Assembly (NCBI RefSeq): GCF_030160715.1
Contig: NZ_BSOW01000045.1
Location: 1 to 60,885 of the forward strand
From: Bradyrhizobium iriomotense
GTDB taxonomy: Bacteria; Pseudomonadota; Alphaproteobacteria; Rhizobiales; Xanthobacteraceae
Reading direction: 5' to 3'
DNA: 60,885 nucleotides
Positions 49,024 to 57,072 of the stretch are shown here, in pieces. How positions within the stretch are numbered: the stretch's first letter is position 1; each line of letters begins with the position of its first letter. The notes under the pieces were generated by a model. The model worked only from the letters and a program-made list of their open reading frames with translations, was not told the origin of the DNA and ran no database searches. The position numbers and the translations under genes are program-made.

Positions 49024-49212
49024 TTAGGGCTTGTCGGCTTGGGCTTCCTTCAGCGCCTTTCGCCAGGCACGTCGACGCTTCCGTCGGTCACGTGGCCACT
49101 GATCTGCTAGGACTAGGCCACCTATTCGAGCGCGTTCCCCTTCGCGAAGCGGGCGTTTGATGGCTTGCTCGATTTTCTTTAGCGGATCGATTTTTTCTAG
49201 CTCGTCTTTCAT
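49024..49212 (-). CDS. small basic protein, 62 aa
   Basis: MKDELEKIDPLKKIEQAIKR then PLREGERARIGGLVLADQWP and RDRRKRRRAWRKALKEAQAD. Starts acidic, ends very basic, likely helical and nucleic-acid binding. It is the gene nearest the tRNA end of the island. Unknown family. Confidence 0.5.
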   Translation of the reverse strand: MKDELEKIDPLKKIEQAIKRPLREGERARIGGLVLADQWPRDRRKRRRAWRKALKEAQADKP

Positions 49213-49284
49213 CGGTTGTGGCCCACGATGTGGCCCCGAGCCAAATCGGAGCAAAAGTTAGAGGCGAAATTTCAGCTAAGTCTT

Positions 49285-49340
49285 TGATCTTGCTTGGTGA
49301 GCGCGCTGGGGCTCGAACCCAGGACCCCGTGATTAAAAGT
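49285..49340. repeat. attR: 56-bp repeat in the intact tRNA-Lys
   Basis: Identical to 33970-34025. Covers the 3' part of the tRNA gene to the anticodon loop and ten bases beyond its CCA end. Confidence 0.95.
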
Positions 49341-49370
49341 CACGTGCTCTACCGGCTGAGCTACGCGCTC
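49295..49370 (-). tRNA. tRNA-Lys (anticodon TTT)
   Basis: Read on the minus strand: acceptor GAGCGCG pairs with CGCGCTC, then ACCA with the CCA encoded; D-arm GCTCAGCCGGTAGAGC; anticodon arm GTGACTTTTAATCAC with TTT; TpsiC arm GGGTTCGAGCCCC. 76 bases with CCA. It is complete, so insertion of the island at its 3' half leaves it functional. Confidence 0.97.
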
Positions 49371-49700
49371 CCATGGCCGCTTGATGGCTTCGCTAATCAG
49401 TCGCCATCGTCTTCGGACATTCGAGAAGCATGTCTTGCCGCAACGTAACGCGCGCGTCGCAGGGAAAACCGGCAGGCTGTTTCCGGATCATGCTTTCGGC
49501 CCGCGCTGTGTAGGGGGAGCGGCCGCGCAGGTCAATAGCGCGCGCGGTCGCCGAGGATCGCGGTAGGGGCGGGGATTCCCGCGGCGTTTCCGGCGTTTAG
49601 GGCGGGATTTTCATCCTGCCGGCCGGACATCATCCACGCCGAAGAACGAGCCGGTTCATGACAGGGCCCTCGACCCACGCTCCAGCCGGCCCCGGGGCGG
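49371..49700. other. junction between island and core
   Basis: 330 bases with the tRNA-Lys promoter (upstream of 49370 on the minus strand) and a GC-rich tract. No gene is supported. Confidence 0.5.
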
Positions 49701-52370
49701 TTAGTTCGCCTCGCGGCGGACCTCGCTTGCGACCGGTTGGGAGGAACCGGCGGGGCTCGGCAGCGCGACCGGGCGCAGGCCGATCAGCTCGGCGGCGCGC
49801 ACGGCGCTGTCGCGCCAGAACTGGAAGGAGTTGATGCGGCTGAGCTCCAGGATGGCGATCGCGACCGCCGCCAGGAACGGCAGGCTTTGCAGCACCAGGA
49901 CGCCGGCGAAGATGTAGATCTCGGTGATCTGCCGGAAGCTGTTGGAGGCGACGAGCACGCCGGCACCGATCAGCAGCAGCGCGCCGATCACCGCTTCCCA
50001 GAACGCCTGGAACTCGATCGACATCCGCGACAGGCCGCCCTTGGAGGTGCGGGCAAAGGCGAGGTGCTCGGTGATCAATCCCTGCGCCACCGCGCGCGAC
50101 ACCGTCCACTGCACGCTCATCGCCGCGATCATGGCGCCCAGCATCTGGCCCGGCTTCACCGCGACGCGCAGGCGGTACATCGACAGGAAGTGCGCGAGCG
50201 AGACGACGAAGGCGGCGATGATCGGCAGCGTCAAAATCTTGTCGGGGATCGCGATGTCGGCGAAGGCGACGATCGGCACCCAGACGAGGTTGAGGAGGGC
50301 AACGACGACGCCGAGGCTTTCCGCACCCAGCCAGTTCAGCCAGCCCAGGCCATATTCGCGTTTCTGGTCCTGTGTCAGGCGGCTCGCGCCGGGCAGGAAG
50401 CGCCGCCAGTGCTTCTTCACGATCTGGAAGCCGCCATAGGCCCAGCGGTGACGCTGCTTCTTGAAGGCCTCGTAGGTGTCGGGGAGCAGGCCCTGGCCGT
50501 AGCGGTAGCGGGTATAGTGCGTGGTCCAGCCGAGCTCCTGGATCGCAAGGCCGAGGTCGCTGTCCTCGCAGATCGTGTCGCTCGACCAGCCGCCGGCCAT
50601 GTCCATGGCGGCGCGGCGGATCAGGCACATCGTGCCGTGCACGATGACGGCGTTGAATTCGTTGCGCTGGACCATGCCGATGTCGAAGAACCCGGCATAT
50701 TCGCCGTTCATGATGTAGTGCATGATCGACAAATCTTCGTCGCGGTGATCCTGCGGCGCCTGCACGAGGCCGACGCGCGGATCGGCGAAGGCCGGCACCA
50801 GATCCTTCAGCCAGTCGGGATCGACGACATAGTCGGCATCGAGGATACCGATGATCTCCGCATCAACAGCGGTGCGGTCCATGGCGATGCGCAGCGCACC
50901 GGCCTTGAAGCCCTGCACCTTCTCGGCGTTGATGAACTTGAAGCGTTCGCCCAGCGCACGGCAGTGATCCTGGATCGGCTGCCAGAAGGCGGGGTCGGGC
51001 GTGTTGTTGATGATGACCACGCACTCGTAGTTCGGGTAGTTCAGCCGGGCCAGCGCATCAAGCGTCTGCTTGAGCATGTCGACCGGCTCGTAATAGGCGG
51101 GGATGTGGATCGAGACTTTCGGGAAGTAGTTGTCCGGCACGCCTTCGACCGGCTTGTCCTTGGCCAGCAGCCGGCGCGGCGGCCGGCCGAAGGCGACCGC
51201 GGCGATCTCCTCGATCCGCGCCATCGCGATGAGGACGAGCGGAACCAGGAGGATCATGCCGAGCGTCAGCGCGAAGGCCGAGCCGAACAGGAAATAGTGC
51301 CCGTTCCAATAGGCGAACACGGTCGCGACCCAGGCGCCGACGCCGTTCGCCGTCGCCGACAGCAGGAATGCCTGCCTGGCGGTGGGCTGCTCAAGCCGCA
51401 GGATCGGCAGGGACAGAAGGATGCCGACGAGCAGCGCGATCGTCATCAGCTTCCAATAGTCGGGGTTCTCGACCGGGCCGGTCCACGAAAACTTCGGCTC
51501 GCGGCTGGCGTTGAGGATGCCCCAATACGGACCGACGCCGCCTTCGAAGAATTTCCAGGGCTGATCGATCGCCTCGACGATGTTGTACTCCATGCCGAGG
51601 GCTTCGGCGCGGCTGACGAAGTTGCGCAGCGTCAGCGCCTGCTGGAACGGACCGGGGTCGGCGTTGCGCAAATTGTACCCCGCGCTCGGCCAGCCGAATT
51701 CGGCGATCACGATGCGCTTGCCGGGGAACAGGTTGCGCAACAGGTTGTAGCGGTCGACGGCCTGATCCACCGCCTGGTCCGAGCGGAAATTTTCCCAATA
51801 CGGCAGCACGTGAGCGGCGATGAAGTCGACGTTGGAGGCAAGGTCCGGATTGTCGCGCCAGGTGTTCCAGATCTCGCCGGTCGTGACGGGCACGCGGACC
51901 GCGCTCCTGACCTTCTTGATCATGTCGATCAAGTCTTCGACCTTCTGCTCGCCGCGGTAGATCACCTCGTTGCCGACGACGACGCCGATCACGTTGCTGT
52001 TCTTGCGGGCGAGGTTGATGGCGGCCTCGATCTCCCGCTTGTTGCGCTCGTCGTTCTTGTCGATCCAGGCGCCGACCATGACCTTGAGGCCGAACTCCGC
52101 CGCGATCGGCGGCACCAGCTCCACGCCGCCCGTGGACGAATACAGGCGGATGGCGCGCGTCATCGTCGACAGCGTCTTCAGATCGGCGCGGATTTTCTCG
52201 ACCGTCGGGAGGTTGTCGATGTCGGGATGGGCCGCTCCCTCGAACGGCGCATAGGACACGCTCGGCAACAGGCCCTTGAAGTCCGGCGCGGGCTCCTTGT
52301 CGCGCAGGATTCCCCACAGGCCGGCGTGAAGCGCGGACACGAGCAACAGAACGGCGACGACGGCACGCAT
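49701..52370 (-). CDS. ndvB: cyclic beta-(1,3),(1,6)-glucan synthase, GH17-like plus GT2
   Basis: 889 aa, inner membrane. Residues 1-25 are a signal anchor. About 30-300 is a GH17-like region (SYAPFEGAAHPDIDNLPTVE, VVGNEVIYRGE, IVIAEFGWPSAG with the family Glu residues). Two or three helices follow (310-390). Residues 415-650 are a GT2 glycosyltransferase: IHIPAYYEP, LDADYV (D-x-D near 510), CEDSDLG, and QRHRWAYG near 640. More helices close the protein. It matches NdvB of B. japonicum, which polymerises glucose from UDP-glucose; the glucan matters for osmotic adaptation and nodulation. ndvD lies upstream in the same direction. Confidence 0.9.
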   Translation of the reverse strand: MRAVVAVLLLVSALHAGLWGILRDKEPAPDFKGLLPSVSYAPFEGAAHPDIDNLPTVEKIRADLKTLSTMTRAIRLYSSTGGVELVPPIAAEFGLKVMVGAWIDKNDERNKREIEAAINLARKNSNVIGVVVGNEVIYRGEQKVEDLIDMIKKVRSAVRVPVTTGEIWNTWRDNPDLASNVDFIAAHVLPYWENFRSDQAVDQAVDRYNLLRNLFPGKRIVIAEFGWPSAGYNLRNADPGPFQQALTLRNFVSRAEALGMEYNIVEAIDQPWKFFEGGVGPYWGILNASREPKFSWTGPVENPDYWKLMTIALLVGILLSLPILRLEQPTARQAFLLSATANGVGAWVATVFAYWNGHYFLFGSAFALTLGMILLVPLVLIAMARIEEIAAVAFGRPPRRLLAKDKPVEGVPDNYFPKVSIHIPAYYEPVDMLKQTLDALARLNYPNYECVVIINNTPDPAFWQPIQDHCRALGERFKFINAEKVQGFKAGALRIAMDRTAVDAEIIGILDADYVVDPDWLKDLVPAFADPRVGLVQAPQDHRDEDLSIMHYIMNGEYAGFFDIGMVQRNEFNAVIVHGTMCLIRRAAMDMAGGWSSDTICEDSDLGLAIQELGWTTHYTRYRYGQGLLPDTYEAFKKQRHRWAYGGFQIVKKHWRRFLPGASRLTQDQKREYGLGWLNWLGAESLGVVVALLNLVWVPIVAFADIAIPDKILTLPIIAAFVVSLAHFLSMYRLRVAVKPGQMLGAMIAAMSVQWTVSRAVAQGLITEHLAFARTSKGGLSRMSIEFQAFWEAVIGALLLIGAGVLVASNSFRQITEIYIFAGVLVLQSLPFLAAVAIAILELSRINSFQFWRDSAVRAAELIGLRPVALPSPAGSSQPVASEVRREAN

Positions 52371-52600
52371 CGCGGCTAAACCAAATGGGGCTGAGATGGC
52401 AGGGAAGCGGATCCGACCCCGAGATCCGACCGAGTCCGCGGCAAACGGAAGATACCTCTGCCACGCCTTTTCACAACTGTCATGACGCCGTGTCGTTTAG
52501 CGGCATGGCCTTTTGAGGGCACCGACGATCTGAAAAGCACGCGCAGTGCCAATCGCCGGTATCGCCCATCGTTCCTGAACGGCGGGTGAAGTGATCGCGG

Positions 52601-53329
52601 CTATTTCTGGGGGGCGGCGGGCGAGGGGCTCGCGGCGGGCGCAGGGCTTGCGGCCGGCTGCGGCGAGGTGCCGGTCGTCGGCGCCGGCGGCTGGGACGCG
52701 GCGGCTGCGGCCTGCTGGGGCTGCGCCGCCGGATTGATCCAGCAGGCGTGCACGCGGCTGTCCAGGGTCTCGGCGACCTTGGGATCGATCTGGCCGCCAA
52801 AGCGGGTCAGGCAGCGGAACGCCGCCTGGATGTGGCCGCCGGGGCAGCCGAAGCGGTCATAGAGATCGAGATGGCGGAACGCGGTATCGAGGTCGTCCCG
52901 CCACATCAGCCGCACCACGCGGCGTCCGAGCCAGACGCATTCGGGGTTTCCGGCCGGGCCGTTGATGGCCTGCGCGGCCTCGGCGAACTCGTCGGTCCGG
53001 CGCTGGTTCTGGCTGGCATCCTTGGCGGCATCGGCCGGTGCGTTTGCGGCCGGCTTGCCTTGGTCCTGGGCGGCGGGACCGCCACTCTGGGCGAGTGCGC
53101 TTGACAGGCCGAGCAGAACGATAAGGGAGGGGACGGCAACATGCCGCAGGACCGCATTCGTCAACTCAAGCACCCGTCGCCGCATAAATTCCCCGATCTC
53201 TCTGGCCGCCCGCGCGAGAACGCCAAGGACGCGCGGTGTGATGCCGTCCAAATGGGTCTCCAATGCGGCGGAAAAGTCCCGCGAAATCCATTGACTGGTA
53301 TTTCGAATTTTGTCCAGCAAAGTCACCAT
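52601..53329 (-). CDS. ndvD: beta-1,3/beta-1,6-glucan biosynthesis protein
   Basis: 242 aa. A hydrophobic segment (VPSLIVLLGLSSALAQ, about 68-83) is preceded by an unusually long N-terminus, so export or anchoring is likely; an internal ATG (MRRRVLELT) would give an ordinary signal peptide. The core (AINGPAGNPECVWLGRRVVR, DLDTAFRHLDLYDRFGCPGG, IQAAFRCLTRFGGQIDPKVA) has three Cys and is conserved; the tail is Pro/Ala-rich. Its place between ndvB and ndvC, and its size (about 26 kDa), fit NdvD of B. japonicum. Confidence 0.75.
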   Translation of the reverse strand: MVTLLDKIRNTSQWISRDFSAALETHLDGITPRVLGVLARAAREIGEFMRRRVLELTNAVLRHVAVPSLIVLLGLSSALAQSGGPAAQDQGKPAANAPADAAKDASQNQRRTDEFAEAAQAINGPAGNPECVWLGRRVVRLMWRDDLDTAFRHLDLYDRFGCPGGHIQAAFRCLTRFGGQIDPKVAETLDSRVHACWINPAAQPQQAAAAASQPPAPTTGTSPQPAASPAPAASPSPAAPQK

Positions 53330-53491
53330 CCTATGCGCCGGTCGAAGCGCCGCAGGCGAAACATGCGGGATGGCGGGTGCAATTGCCGCCTGGCCGTACT
53401 GGCCCCCCTTGGCAGACGGCCTACAAGCAGGTAATCGACGGACCCTTCGCGGAGGACGGAACCGATTTCTCTTCGTACGCCACTGGCGCTA

Positions 53492-55081
53492 TTGCTCATA
53501 TCGTTGGGTGCGATTGCTGCCGTGTGGTGGTGGCTGGCCACGCCGATCACGCTCGCGCGCGCGCCCATCGATCCCAGTTCCAAGCTGCAATGCGTCTCCT
53601 ACGCGCCGTTCCGCGGCGACCAGACGCCGCTCGACCCCTCGACCCATATCGAGGCCGCCCAGCTCGAGCAGGACCTGCGGCAGCTCAAGGAGATCACCGA
53701 CTGCGTCCGCACCTATTCGATCGAGAACGGGCTCGACCAGGTGCCCGCGATCGCTACCAAGGTCGGCGGGCTGAAGGTGATCCAGGGCATCTGGCTCGGC
53801 AGCAACCGCTCCAAGAACTTCTCCCAGGTCGCGACCGCGGTCCGCCTGAGCAAGGAATTCCCCGACACCATCACCTCGCTCGTGGTCGGCAACGAGGTGC
53901 TGCTGCGCGGCGAGATGACCACGGCCGATCTCGTGGCCATCATCCGCTCGGTAAAGGCTCAGGTTACCGTTCCCGTGACCTATGCCGACGTCTGGGAATA
54001 CTGGCTGAAGAATCGCGAGGTCTACGACGCCGTCGACTTCGTCACGATCCACATCCTGCCCTTTTGGGAGGACTTTCCGATCCGCGCGAAGTTCGCGGCG
54101 TCCCACGTCAACCAGATCCGCCAGCGCATGGCGGTGGCGTTCCCCGGCAAGGAGATCCTGATCGGCGAGACCGGCTGGCCTAGCCAAGGGCGCATGCGCG
54201 AAGGCGCGCTGCCCTCGCGCACCAATCAGGCGCGGGTTGTGTCGGAGATCCTGGGCCTGGCCAAGGAGCAGGGATTTCGCGTCAACCTGATCGAGGCCTA
54301 TGACCAGCCGTGGAAACGCCAGATCGAGGGCACCATGGGCGGCTATTGGGGCCTGTTTGATTCCGTCCGGCGCGCCCTGAAATACCCTCCGGGCGAGCCG
54401 ATCAGCAATTTCCCGCTCTGGAAATGGTACATTGGCGCCGGCATGGCCGTCAGCGTGCTGGTGTTCGCGGTCGCGGGCCTGACGTTACGCCGCCGGCCTT
54501 GGACGCCGCGCTTCTCGGCCTGGCTCGGCGTCGGCATCTCGGCGACATCAGCCGGCATGCTGTTCGGGATCGCCGCCGACAAGATGTATTACGAGAGCTA
54601 CGGCTGGGGTGGCTGGCTGCAATGGGGTGCGCTGCTTGCGGCCGGCGTGCTGTCGCCGATCTTCTGCGCGCAGGCGCTGGTGTCGGGACGGGGGCTGCCG
54701 ACTTTCCTCGATATCCTGGGTCCCCGTGAGGAGCGCAAATGGTCGAAGCTCACCGCGGCGCTTGGGCTGACGCTTGCGGTGACCGCCGTGATCGCAGCCG
54801 AGACTGCGCTCGGTTTCGTGTTCGACCCGCGCTACCGCGATTTTCCGTTTGCCTCGCTGACCATGGCCGTGGTGCCGTTTGCGCTTCTGATGCTGAACCG
54901 CCCGCAGACCGGCGCACGTCCGATCGCGGAGTCGGTCTTTGCCGGCCTCTTGGCGCTGTCGGCGGCCTACGTGCTGATCAACGAGGGTCGCGACAATTGG
55001 CAGTCGCTGTGGACCTGCGCGATGTATCTGCTGCTCGCGCTTACGCTGTGGCGGGCGCGGGCCGCGCAAAGCCCAGGATAA
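53492..55081 (+). CDS. ndvC: beta-glucan synthesis protein with GH17-like domain and membrane region
   Basis: 529 aa from TTG 53492; the frame is open to 53435 and ATT at 53465 with GGAGG eight bases upstream is an alternative (adds ISLRTPLAL). Residues 1-20 are an anchor. About 30-300 is a GH17 fold (CVSYAPFRGDQTPLDPSTHI, VVGNEVLLRGE, ILIGETGWPSQG with both catalytic Glu candidates). From 315 on are about six membrane helices. NdvC is needed for the beta-1,6 linkages of the cyclic glucan, probably by transglycosylation. Divergent from ndvD. Confidence 0.85.
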   Translation: MLISLGAIAAVWWWLATPITLARAPIDPSSKLQCVSYAPFRGDQTPLDPSTHIEAAQLEQDLRQLKEITDCVRTYSIENGLDQVPAIATKVGGLKVIQGIWLGSNRSKNFSQVATAVRLSKEFPDTITSLVVGNEVLLRGEMTTADLVAIIRSVKAQVTVPVTYADVWEYWLKNREVYDAVDFVTIHILPFWEDFPIRAKFAASHVNQIRQRMAVAFPGKEILIGETGWPSQGRMREGALPSRTNQARVVSEILGLAKEQGFRVNLIEAYDQPWKRQIEGTMGGYWGLFDSVRRALKYPPGEPISNFPLWKWYIGAGMAVSVLVFAVAGLTLRRRPWTPRFSAWLGVGISATSAGMLFGIAADKMYYESYGWGGWLQWGALLAAGVLSPIFCAQALVSGRGLPTFLDILGPREERKWSKLTAALGLTLAVTAVIAAETALGFVFDPRYRDFPFASLTMAVVPFALLMLNRPQTGARPIAESVFAGLLALSAAYVLINEGRDNWQSLWTCAMYLLLALTLWRARAAQSPG

Positions 55082-55421
55082 GCAGCCCGATCGCGATCCC
55101 CGACAACGCGATGTTGTAGAGCACGATGCCGAGGCCTGCGGCGACCACGCCCAGCGTCAACAGCACGATCGAGGGCCGCATCAGGTTCAGCGTCGCGATC
55201 ACCAGCGCGACGATGCCGAAAACCGAGTTCTTGAACAGCACGGTCGCGGTCGCGCGCGCCTTGCACATCACCGTTTGCAGGCCGGCATCGCAGGCAAGCG
55301 AGACTTGCGAGAACTCGATGGCGAAATAGCGCAGGTAGATCGCATAGCCGACGGTGACGAAGCCGACCACGAGCAGGAACTGCACCTGGTAGGGCGTGAG
55401 GCGGAACGGTTTCTTCTTCAT
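55041..55421 (-). CDS. small integral membrane protein, 126 aa
   Basis: MKKKPFRLTPYQVQFLLVVG then FVTVGYAIYLRYFAIEFSQV, CDAGLQTVMCKARATATVLF and two more helices (VLLTLGVVAAGLGIVLYNIA, IALSGIAIGLLILGFARP). Four helices with a pair of Cys in the first outer loop. Overlaps the ndvC end by 41 bases, tail to tail. Not a known glucan gene, though its constant place beside ndvC makes a link possible. Confidence 0.75.
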   Translation of the reverse strand: MKKKPFRLTPYQVQFLLVVGFVTVGYAIYLRYFAIEFSQVSLACDAGLQTVMCKARATATVLFKNSVFGIVALVIATLNLMRPSIVLLTLGVVAAGLGIVLYNIALSGIAIGLLILGFARPAPATA

Positions 55422-55518
55422 GGGGCCAATATGGTCGGGAAGGCGGATGCGGGCAACAGGCAAGGCGAAGGCCTTGTGAGCTCGCCTCAGGTTCTTGCGG
55501 TAATGGTTTGATCTGACT

Positions 55519-56889
55519 TCAGTTTTTGTTGCGGCTGAAGAACGAGGATATGGTCGAGGCGGCCGTCGTCTCCTGCTTGGGCGGCGTCGCAGGTGGCGGT
55601 GGAGGCGGTGGCGGCGGCTCCTCGCGTTTGGCGCGCCTGGAGGAGTAGCTTCGCCGGTGCTGCGGCTTCTCGGGCTTGGCTGTGGCCGGCGGCGTCTCGG
55701 CCTGGGGAGAGGCCTGCTGCGGCGACGCGTCCTGGCCGCCGCGCATCGACAGCCGCTGGCCGTCGAACACGGTGGTCTCGCAAGCCCGTTCGTTCTCGGT
55801 GAGGCCGGCGCAGATCTTGGCAGCGGCGGCCGCATTCACAAGCGGACCCGCGCCGAGGCGCAGCTGCATGCCGGCGCCGGTCTTGCTCTCCCGGATCATG
55901 ATGATCGGGCGGAGGTTGGCGATCTCCGGATTGGATTTGATCAGTCCTTGCCACAATGCACGCAAGCCGCCGATCGAGTTGGCGCTGCCGAGATCCACGG
56001 CAAACCGGGTCTGCTGAACGGCGATCGCCGGTGCCGGTGCTTCGCTCTCGGCGGCTTCAGGCTCGGTGGGGGTCGCTGCGGCCACCTCGGTCGCCGGTGC
56101 GGCATCCGCCTTCGGCTTGTCAGCCTTGTCCGTCTTCTCGGCCTTCTCCGTGTTCTCCGGCTGAACCAGTTTCGATGCGGCTGCATCGGGCGGCGCCATG
56201 ATCGACTTGGACGCGACCAGCGGCATCGTCGGAAGTCCCGTCGGCGCTGCTGACGACTGCGGAACAAGCGATGCTGCCGCTGCGGTCTGCGGCGGCGGAG
56301 CGGCTTGCTCCTTGGCCTGCTCCTTTACTTGTTCCTTGGCTTGCTCTTTGGCGGCGTCCGCGCGCGGCTTGTCGCTTGATGCAGGCGTCGAGGCGACCGG
56401 CGCGACGCTGGGCGCAACGGGTGACGGCGAGGGCGTCGGCTGCGCGGTGGCCGCTTGCGTCTCCTGCGCCTTCGCGGCGGACGCCTGCGGCGGCGTGGCA
56501 GTCTGCTTTGCGATCGCGCCGGTGACGGAATCGAGCCCTTGCTCCAAAACCGTCACGCGCGAATAGAGCCGGTCGCGATCGGTGTTGAGCGTCTCGATCG
56601 CTGACGCCAGCCTCCGGGCTTCGCTCTGGCTTTCCCTTGTCATCAACTGGAGCCGGTCGGCCTGGCGCGCGAGATCGGCGGCTGCGACCTGGTCGCGGCG
56701 CCATCCGAGCTGCGCCTGGCTGGCCATCACGGCGATCACCACGGCGCCGACGGCCCCGACGCCCCACGAGCCGAGCCGCCACATCATGCGGCGATCGAAC
56801 TCGTTCTCCTCGGCCAGGAGGCCGGCGAGAAGGCCGCCGGATTCCTTGGTCTCGAAGACGCCGGCCAGTGGGTCGGAATCCTTTGCCAT
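55519..56889 (-). CDS. membrane-anchored SPOR-like envelope protein, 456 aa
   Basis: A cytoplasmic start (MAKDSDPLAGVFETKESGGL) then one helix (GSWGVGAVGAVVIAVMASQA), a coiled coil (ADLARQADRLQLMTRESQSE, IETLNTDRDRLYSRVTVLEQ), a long Ala/Pro/Lys linker with QxKEQAKEQ repeats, a SPOR-like fold at about 290-385 (FAVDLGSANSIGGLRALWQG, GAGMQLRLGAGPLVNAAAAA) and a Pro-rich end. SPOR domains bind denuded glycan strands of peptidoglycan. Placed before glmU, on the opposite strand. Confidence 0.75.
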   Translation of the reverse strand: MAKDSDPLAGVFETKESGGLLAGLLAEENEFDRRMMWRLGSWGVGAVGAVVIAVMASQAQLGWRRDQVAAADLARQADRLQLMTRESQSEARRLASAIETLNTDRDRLYSRVTVLEQGLDSVTGAIAKQTATPPQASAAKAQETQAATAQPTPSPSPVAPSVAPVASTPASSDKPRADAAKEQAKEQVKEQAKEQAAPPPQTAAAASLVPQSSAAPTGLPTMPLVASKSIMAPPDAAASKLVQPENTEKAEKTDKADKPKADAAPATEVAAATPTEPEAAESEAPAPAIAVQQTRFAVDLGSANSIGGLRALWQGLIKSNPEIANLRPIIMIRESKTGAGMQLRLGAGPLVNAAAAAKICAGLTENERACETTVFDGQRLSMRGGQDASPQQASPQAETPPATAKPEKPQHRRSYSSRRAKREEPPPPPPPPPATPPKQETTAASTISSFFSRNKN

Positions 56890-57072
56890 GATTGTTAAGC
56901 GCCCAGCCCGTCGAGCTTCCCCGAATCAATCAGGGAACATTAACAGGAAAAGCGGGATGCACTTGAATTCCGGCCGTTTGCGGGGGTAGCAAAACGCCTC
57001 TATGACGATGCGTAAAGCAGCTAGCGCCGATCGGAAGCGATTCGGCCGACACGGGAATCACCGGGGATATCG

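Larger units (their letters stand above)
33970..49340. mobile_element. 15.4-kb integrative element in tRNA-Lys, phage-satellite type
   Basis: Bounded by a 56-bp perfect direct repeat; the intact tRNA is at the right end and the integrase gene at the left end, reading inward. Contents: integrase, AlpA-like protein, small unknown proteins, ribbon-helix-helix protein, cold-shock protein, primase-polymerase/ATPase, repeat-rich origin-like region, terminase small and large subunits, then a HEPN and a membrane protein gene beside the tRNA. No portal, capsid, tail or lysis gene was seen. This is the pattern of satellites (P4-like or PICI-like) that borrow a helper phage, though a defective prophage cannot be excluded. 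Confidence 0.8.

Noticed and set aside
49737..52379. 880-codon open frame on the plus strand opposite ndvB
   Set aside because: A shadow of high-GC codon use; the product is Arg/Asp/Gly low-complexity and the minus strand encodes a clear GH17-GT2 enzyme.
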